DNA from: Lagopus muta
Lineage: Eukaryota; Chordata; Aves; Galliformes; Phasianidae
Reading direction: 5' to 3'
Assembly: GCF_023343835.1 (NCBI RefSeq)
Contig: NC_064437.1
Span: 2,056,001 to 2,120,000, forward strand
Length of the DNA: 64,000 bases
Both the position numbers and the translations under genes were made by a program. This document shows, one piece after another, positions 58,220 to 64,000 of the stretch; position 1 is the first letter of the stretch; every line of letters starts with the position of its first letter. The notes beneath the pieces are model-generated. The model saw only the letters and a list, made by a program, of their open reading frames with translations. It was not told where the DNA came from and made no database searches.

Positions 58220-58780
58220 TACACGCACACACAACGGGAACAGGTGAAAGCCGAGGAGGAGCTCAGCGAACAGCCAACGCCGCTGAGGGGCAGCGGGGCT
58301 CCGCGCTCCCCGGCCGCGCTCGGGCCTTCCCGCCCGCCTCCCCCCGCTCCTTCAGCCATTATCGACAATCCGCCCTCACAGAGAAAACGTTCAATCCCCG
58401 CTCTCCCACAGGACGGAACCAACCTGCTCGCCGAACCTCCCCGCGGCGGCAGGCCAGGGCGGGCAGGGCAGCCCCGGCCCCTCCCTTCACACAGTGCCCG
58501 AACACCCGGGCCCGAGGGACGCGGCTCCACCGCCCCGCCCCGTCGGCGCCGTTTCCAGCCGGCGGCCTTAGGCTGCTGCACGGCGCTGGGCGGGGACGCG
58601 CGAGGTGGCGGGAGCCGTTCGAACCGCCGCGATGTCGTACGTAGCGGCGCGCGGGCGCCATTGCCCACCCTGAGGGTGGCCGTTGGCGGGGGGCGCGCTG
58701 AGGAGAAAGGCGGGCGGGCGGCCGGCGCTGTGCGGAGAAGGGCGGGTTCGGTTCTGAGCTGTCTTGAGGAGGGCGCGGGA
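58220..58780. promoter_or_regulatory. CpG island, bidirectional EFCAB7/ITGB3BP promoter
   Basis: About 550 bases of dense CpG sequence with a GC box (CCGCCCCGCCCCGTCGG, about 58529-58545), lacking a TATA box. ITGB3BP begins on the plus strand at 58632, and EFCAB7 must begin on the minus strand within or near it, as in mammals where the two genes are head-to-head. Possible EFCAB7 exon 1 donors include GAGCAG|GTTGGT on the minus strand near 58423. The just-downstream GCGCCATTGCCC (58648-58659) contains a YY1-like ATGGCG on the minus strand. Confidence 0.8.
58632..58636 (+). CDS. ITGB3BP: ITGB3BP first coding exon, 5 coding bases
   Basis: GCCGCG-ATG-TC followed by the donor GTACGT. The two bases TC join the first base of exon 2 to make TCA (Ser2). 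The start context has G at -3, and the site lies within the CpG island. The choice rests on the match of the spliced product to human MPVKRSLKLD. Confidence 0.8.
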
Positions 58781-61700
58781 GGGAGCCGGCTGAAACGGCC
58801 TCACAGCGGGCTGCTGTATCCCGAGGGTATTTTTAACGAAAGAATCTTAGCACTGTAGAATCGCCTGGGTTGGAAGGGACCCAAACTCCAAAGCGAGCGA
58901 GTAAAAGTCACAGGATATTAGTGAGAAACTGAAAATACTACCAGGAAAGGTAGATTATCAATACACTAGCAGTAATACACAGCTTTAACCTGAGAAACGT
59001 AACGCGTTCCTTGCTAGCTATAAAGATAAGCCATCATATTTCCTGAACCGTACAGAGTAAAATAAACCCCATTATGTGATTTTGAACCGATCTGAGTGTA
59101 GGAAGCAGAGGTAAATAAGTTATTAGTATCATGATCTCATGTGCGTTATCTTTCTGCCTCCCGTTCTTGTTCAAAGCTGGCACTGGGTTCTCATCCAGAG
59201 CCACAGCAAGGCTTTTCCAGTCATATAAAAAAGATAAACCAAACTGAACTTGGATCAGTTTTATTTCTGTGACCCCAGCCAAGGAGTCCACGTAGATTAA
59301 GCACAAATTTTAACTCGTTCTGAGCGGACAGCAGATGCCAGGAGCACTTTTTTACTTTTCCCATTATAGAATCAGGGAGACAATCTCTACAAAGAAGCCC
59401 ACAGGCAAACCGGGCTGCTGAGTAGCACAGGATCTGACCTTGGGACAAGCAGGGCTAAGCCGACCTGCTGCGGCCAAAGCTGCCCCCTACGGCTCCTTGC
59501 AGCAGAAGTGCTTGTCCAGATTGGGGCTGCTGCTTCAGCATCGTGGCTTTGGGTGTTTGCAGGGTTTTGCAAGTCAGTGGAGGGCAATTGGGACTGTCGT
59601 CACCTCTATTGCTGTACACAATATTTGACAGGCTTTAAATAACGCAGTCTCCACCGGTCCACAGCTTTCTCCCTAAGAAATTTTCCAATTTATAATTTAG
59701 CATGATTTTCACATAGTTTCTCATTTATCTCCTTCCTGCAGCGATGTCGGGCCTCGATTCTCCTTTACTTTGGCTTCCAGCTCTTTTGGAAGTCTGTCAT
59801 AAAAACTTCCATCAACAACAAGCCTTAGCCTAACATGCAAATGCGTCGGTCCCTAGAGCAGCCTTTCAGAGTAGGCCTATTAATAAATATGTTTCCCTGC
59901 TGCCACCAGAGCGGAAGATGTAATGGAGTCTGTATTCCTTAAGCAACGTGGGTTGGTATTAAATAAAGAAATACATTGTAAAGAATTCCATCAAACTGCT
60001 ACAGCTTTGACTGCCCTTTGGCAAGAGTTTCAGTCACTGTTTTAAACGTGTTACCTGTTTATTTGGCTTTTTAAAAGACAGAATACTCCTCTTTTCCTCT
60101 TTGTAACAGAGATCATTATAATCTCATACACATAAAAGACCCTCACCTGAGTTATATTTCAAAGGTGTTTTTTCATTCAATTTTTCCAGCACTTAAATTT
60201 GCTGTTTTGGAGTGGTACCGTAAATTAAAAGAGGATCTGTTTGGAATGAGGTCATCTTAATTCCTTACAGTACGTTCTTTCCCAAGATAAAAACTGTGCT
60301 AAGATCTTGAAATGTAGTGCATTTCTAAATCTTCTTTAAATTGATATAGTATATATTCCTTGGGGACTGCTCTTATAAAGATTTTACATTTTTTTCTTCA
60401 TTGTTTTATGTAATGCTTTAAACCATTAAGATTTAAGAATGTACTTTAAAAGTTTCAGTTGTCTCTGGGAAAAATAGTCTTAATTTATGTTGACCTTTCT
60501 TTCCTTTGAGCATTTAGTCTGCATTCAATAAAATTTTGATGACTGCTCTTTAGAAGACAGCTGTACGATATAAAGTATTATAAATATTCAGCTTTCCTCT
60601 CCTAGCATTGCCATTAACAGCTGGGCATCCAGTTCAGCAGAGCAGATTTTGCAGAGAGAGCTTGGCGTGCTCCTGAATCAGTATAGTGGAGAAGACTAGA
60701 AAATAGTTTCTTATGGTTTGGGGACCTGTAAAGACATAGAGCATCTGTTCCCCAGTTAAGTCATAGTCTGGTAGCACTGAATCATGTTAAGAGCTAAAAT
60801 GATGGGAAGAACCACTTTTTTCACCTTGGCTGTACCTGCGTTTTAAATGCCTAATAATTCTACTAAAGGAAAAATGATTTCAACCCTTGCTCAGAAGGTA
60901 TGTAAATAATAATGCTTTTGCATTTTTTCACTGTTTATGGCTTTTAGGGGACAAGTGTATATTTGGCATCCTGTGAAATTCACCTCAGTGTCTTGATTTT
61001 TATCTCTAGTATAAAAATGGAGAATTGGATTTTCCTATGGAAACATTTAATCTTTCTAAACAAGCGATGTTTTTGTACAGTGTATTTTAATTACTTAATA
61101 TATTTGCTTTGGTTGAGATCATATTTTTCTTGTGTAGCATAAAAAAAAAGTTCCAGATATAAGAAAGGTAAATGTCACTGAAATTAGAGATGATAAACCT
61201 TACTGCCTGGATGCTTTGTGTCTCGACGACCGTAAAACTTGCCTGTATTTTCATTGTGCAGAGCTAAGAGGTCGCTGAAGTTGGACAGTGTTAAGAAACA
61301 TAATGTAAGTATTTTTGGTGTATGAAATAATGTCAGATATGTGTGCGTAGGCTTGTATACATGTATTTGTACATCAACACAGTATCTCATTAGTTAATGA
61401 ATATTACAGATTGGTGCCTGTCTGGAAAATTCACAAGAAGGCACGCAATTACTGATGAGATGCGAGTACATAATTGGTTGTGTTCCATTTGTCCTACAAC
61501 TGCCTGGCCTTAAGGAACGTGTACCTGCACAAATACTTGAACATCACAAGAGCAATAGGCTCTTGTTATTTACCCTCACTATTTACCCAAGAGCTGAATG
61601 AGTTCAGCTACTTGGTGAAGTCATTCATTAGAAATTAGCTCCGTTATCCTGAAGCAAATGTTCTGCCGTGTAATTGTACAGGTAACAATATGGAATTATG

Positions 61701-64000
61701 ATAATGCTGTAATCTGCATATTACAAACTGCAGAATTGAAATGAAAACATTAAAGGCATTTTCATGTCAAGGCTATAATTACCTCCCTCAGCTAATCTGG
61801 CATAATGAAACAATAAAGTACTTACACTGCAATAAATTTCACCACAGTTATCACAATAAAAATAAAATTGTACTGTTGCTATTACTTTTTGTAAATGCAG
61901 CTATAGCAGCACACCATGACATATGTCAGTTTATTATCTGCTTCTACCAACAGTGGGTGTTGCTGCAGACACCATACAGGGGTCTTTGTGAGCATTTAAA
62001 TGAAGGAAAAATGTATGAAAGTATGTTAGGAGAAATAGCTGGTCAGTAAATGAGCTCCCAGTAAATCTCCACATTGGTGCCCTTCTCAAGACAACTGCTC
62101 ACATGCAGCTCCTACTCAGAGGTCTCACTGTTAGCAAAACACAGTTACACAATTTTTAAGACTTACAGGATTTTTTTTTTCTGTTGTTGCTGAAAGAAAG
62201 ATGGCAAAATTCTGCAATAGCATTAAAAATAAATCATTAGCAATTTAATTAGCAGCTTAGCATCCCATTATCCAACTTGTTCTGCTCAGAATGCAGCTGT
62301 GACTGTAATTCTGCATCTGTTTATTGGGGTGTAGCAGTGTTTCTGCACATGAGTGGCCCAGCTGAAGTTACACACAGTTCCTTCACTGCTTTAAAGGCAA
62401 GTTTTGTGTGCAGAACGGGGCTCAACCTGCCAGAAAAGGCTGCTTGTTTGGAAGGTGATGAGTCACTCCTTTCCTTGCTTCAGTTGCAGAAATAGAGACA
62501 AATCAATTTGCTCCTCAACCTCCAAGGGTCTGGAGATGTAACAAGAACAGAATAAATCGCTCATTCCCTTTCTTGGTGCATTTTGTTTTGACAGTACCAT
62601 GTTTCCAAGAGGAAGGAAAAAAAAATAAATAAACCACCAGCATCACTGTTTCACTGCTGTTTCTTCTTTAAACCCGTGAGAAAATATTGGGAGGGAATGG
62701 CTTCATCTAAAAATACCCCTTATTGTCTGCATGATGCCAATATGATGTCAATAGAGTGAACTCACTCATGCATTGTATGCACTGCCCACTTTTGGAGGTG
62801 GCTGATCTCATTTGGAAGCAGTGGTGGACAGGTGGACATACCTGCTGACTGCCTCCTTGACACGGGAGCTAGGCAAGGACAGGAAAGCTGTATCAGAAGC
62901 TTTGTTTTCTGCCGTGCTGCATGGTGTGCATTCCTGCCCTTCTGTTTGGTCACTGAATCACTGGTTACATAGCAGTGAGGCACTGTCAGGTACTGTGCAC
63001 ATTGCCTAATAGTCATGCAGAAATCCCTGAGTCACTTCACCAGTGATTCCAAAGAGCGTGAGATGCAGCTCATACAAGTGGAGTCTCAAGCTACACATGT
63101 TTCTATTTCTCTGCATGTTTCCTTTTTGTCTGTCACTGATGGCATCATGTTAAGCTGCTAGATTTCTTAACTGGAAGCAAGTTCTTGCCAGCCCTCTGTG
63201 TGTCAACAAATTTGTTTTATTCTTAGTACTGGTAGTGCAGGGAAATCCCAGTTTCTCAGAGTTGCAATCTAGAGAACAAACTGCACCCCAGGTTATAGTT
63301 CAGAAATGGAGACTTCTCTGCAAAATTCCTGTACACCATTAAATTGCTACTTCTGTATCATGAAATGTATTGAAATTCTAAGCCAGAGTTTTGGTTTTAA
63401 TGGACTCTTTTAATGGACTTCTGTGTTTAGTTTTTAATTAGCAGAAATCACTGTCTTTTGATGGAACTAAAAATATCCATATGCCTAAAGTTCTCAGTAG
63501 GATAACACCAGTTTTTGACTGTTGGTTAAATAATACATGTATGTACATATGTATGCCAGAATATCTGAATCTTTGGAAGCTATGTACTTTTTTTTAAATG
63601 AAAACAAGGAGGCTAAAACTGATGTGTGCACATATGAGAGGCTTCCCATAAGGGAGAGTACGTAAAGCTTGGAATTACTTAGAAATCTCTCTCATCAAAT
63701 AGGTTTCAGAGAGGCTCTGACTGATTTGGGATGCAGTATGCAGCGCTGCTGATAAGACAAGCAGAGGCCAGGATGCATTTAGTTTACAGATGGAAATTTT
63801 GTAACTTCTGTGGCTTCAGGTGGATACAGGAACTCCTCTGTCGTTAGCCAATATTGATCCAGATTCCTTTGTCTTCTACTACATTTCAGCCAGTTGAAGG
63901 AAGCCCTTCAGCCAAGCAGCAGCAGCAGAACTACTCACCAACAACAGGAACACGCCAGATAAGTCCATTTTCATCTCCCTCAAGTCATAATGCAGAGGAT
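58632..64000 (+). CDS. ITGB3BP: ITGB3BP / CENP-R gene, 5' part only
   Basis: CENP-R (ITGB3BP, also NRIF3) is a subunit of the constitutive centromere-associated network, in the CENP-O/P/Q/U/R group, and has been described as a nuclear-receptor coregulator. Three exons are present: 58632-58636, 61262-61304 and 63890 to the window end. They splice in frame to MSAKRSLKLDSVKKHN, then PVEGSPSAKQQQQNYSPTTG and on. Human CENP-R starts MPVKRSLKLD and has YSPTTGTCQM at the same distance, which fixes both the tiny first exon and the frame. The remaining coding exons lie beyond 64000. The gene diverges from EFCAB7 at a shared CpG island. Confidence 0.88.
58637..61261 (+). other. ITGB3BP: ITGB3BP intron 1
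   Basis: About 2.6 kb. It begins in the CpG island and becomes AT-rich after about 58.9 kb. Apart from the CR1 tail near 58.85 kb, nothing was recognised. The acceptor is TCATTGTGCAG. Confidence 0.75.
58837..58900 (-). mobile_element. CR1 LINE 3' end in ITGB3BP intron 1
   Basis: The plus strand reads CTGTAGAATCGCCTGGGTTG and GAAGGGACCC. This is the reverse complement of a CR1 terminus, inserted at the edge of the CpG island. Confidence 0.75.
61262..61304 (+). CDS. ITGB3BP: ITGB3BP coding exon 2
   Basis: 43 bases: one base completes Ser2, then AKRSLKLDSVKKHN. The acceptor is GTGCAG|A and the donor is AAT|GTAAGT, a perfect consensus after the junction. It ends in phase 0. It is too short to stand out as an open frame and was located through the conserved KRSLKLD. 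Confidence 0.88.
61305..63889 (+). other. ITGB3BP: ITGB3BP intron 2
   Basis: About 2.6 kb of AT-rich unique-looking sequence with short A/T homopolymers (about 62171-62179) and no recognised repeat or exon. Human and this gene have almost the same number of residues between KLD and YSPTTG, which argues against a missing exon here. Confidence 0.7.
63890..64000 (+). CDS. ITGB3BP: ITGB3BP coding exon 3, cut by the window end
   Basis: The acceptor is CATTTCAG|CCA, and the frame is open to the last base (37 codons). It reads PVEGSPSAKQQQQNYSPTTG then TRQISPFSSPSSHNAED. YSPTTGT.Q.S.F.SP.S matches human CENP-R. A CAG run encodes four glutamines just before the conserved segment. Confidence 0.9.

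Noticed and set aside
58244-58858. A 204-codon open frame on the plus strand and long frames on the minus strand across the CpG island
   Set aside because: Stop codons are scarce in GC-rich DNA. The frames overlap one another on both strands, have low-complexity Pro/Arg/Ala composition and resemble no family, while the real ITGB3BP start lies inside them in a different context.

Overview
This window is vertebrate nuclear DNA, and most likely from a bird. Genes are split into short exons by GT-AG introns, two GC-rich CpG islands sit at promoters, and the only obvious interspersed repeats are many 5'-truncated CR1 LINE fragments ending in the ATTCTATG-type tail typical of birds and reptiles. 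Gene order (ITGB3BP head-to-head with EFCAB7, EFCAB7 followed in tandem by PGM1) matches the ITGB3BP-EFCAB7-PGM1 block of human 1p31.3. A galliform such as chicken is my best guess from CR1 density and protein similarity, but the species cannot be proved from the sequence.

Layout. 1 to about 12.4 kb: intergenic DNA downstream of PGM1, with two CR1 fragments, a patch of degenerate telomere-like repeats and no recognisable gene. 12.4 to about 31.2 kb, minus strand: PGM1 (phosphoglucomutase 1), with ten common coding exons and two mutually exclusive first coding exons. Exon 1A lies at 30704-30949 in a CpG island and exon 1B at 23122-23379. The spliced products are 562 aa (1A) and 566 aa (1B), every junction keeps frame, and all catalytic motifs are present. 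31.2-32.2 kb: a short intergenic spacer. 32.2 to about 58.5 kb, minus strand: EFCAB7, reconstructed as 13 coding exons giving 627 aa, with a non-coding first exon predicted in the 58.2-58.8 kb CpG island. 58.63 kb to the window end, plus strand: the 5' part of ITGB3BP (CENP-R). Its first coding exon holds only 5 coding bases, exon 2 is at 61262-61304, and exon 3 runs off the end at 64000.

The three genes do unrelated jobs. PGM1 interconverts glucose-1-phosphate and glucose-6-phosphate in the cytosol. EFCAB7 is an EF-hand protein of the ciliary EvC zone that supports Hedgehog signalling. ITGB3BP/CENP-R is a constitutive centromere protein. EFCAB7 and ITGB3BP appear to share one bidirectional CpG-island promoter.

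No new biochemical system was found. The points most worth a second look are the 5-bp coding exon of ITGB3BP, the duplicated alternative first exons of PGM1 (the 1B exon has a possible competing donor and an upstream in-frame stop), a near-perfect inverted CR1 pair in EFCAB7 intron 1, and a dispersed direct repeat in EFCAB7 intron 5.
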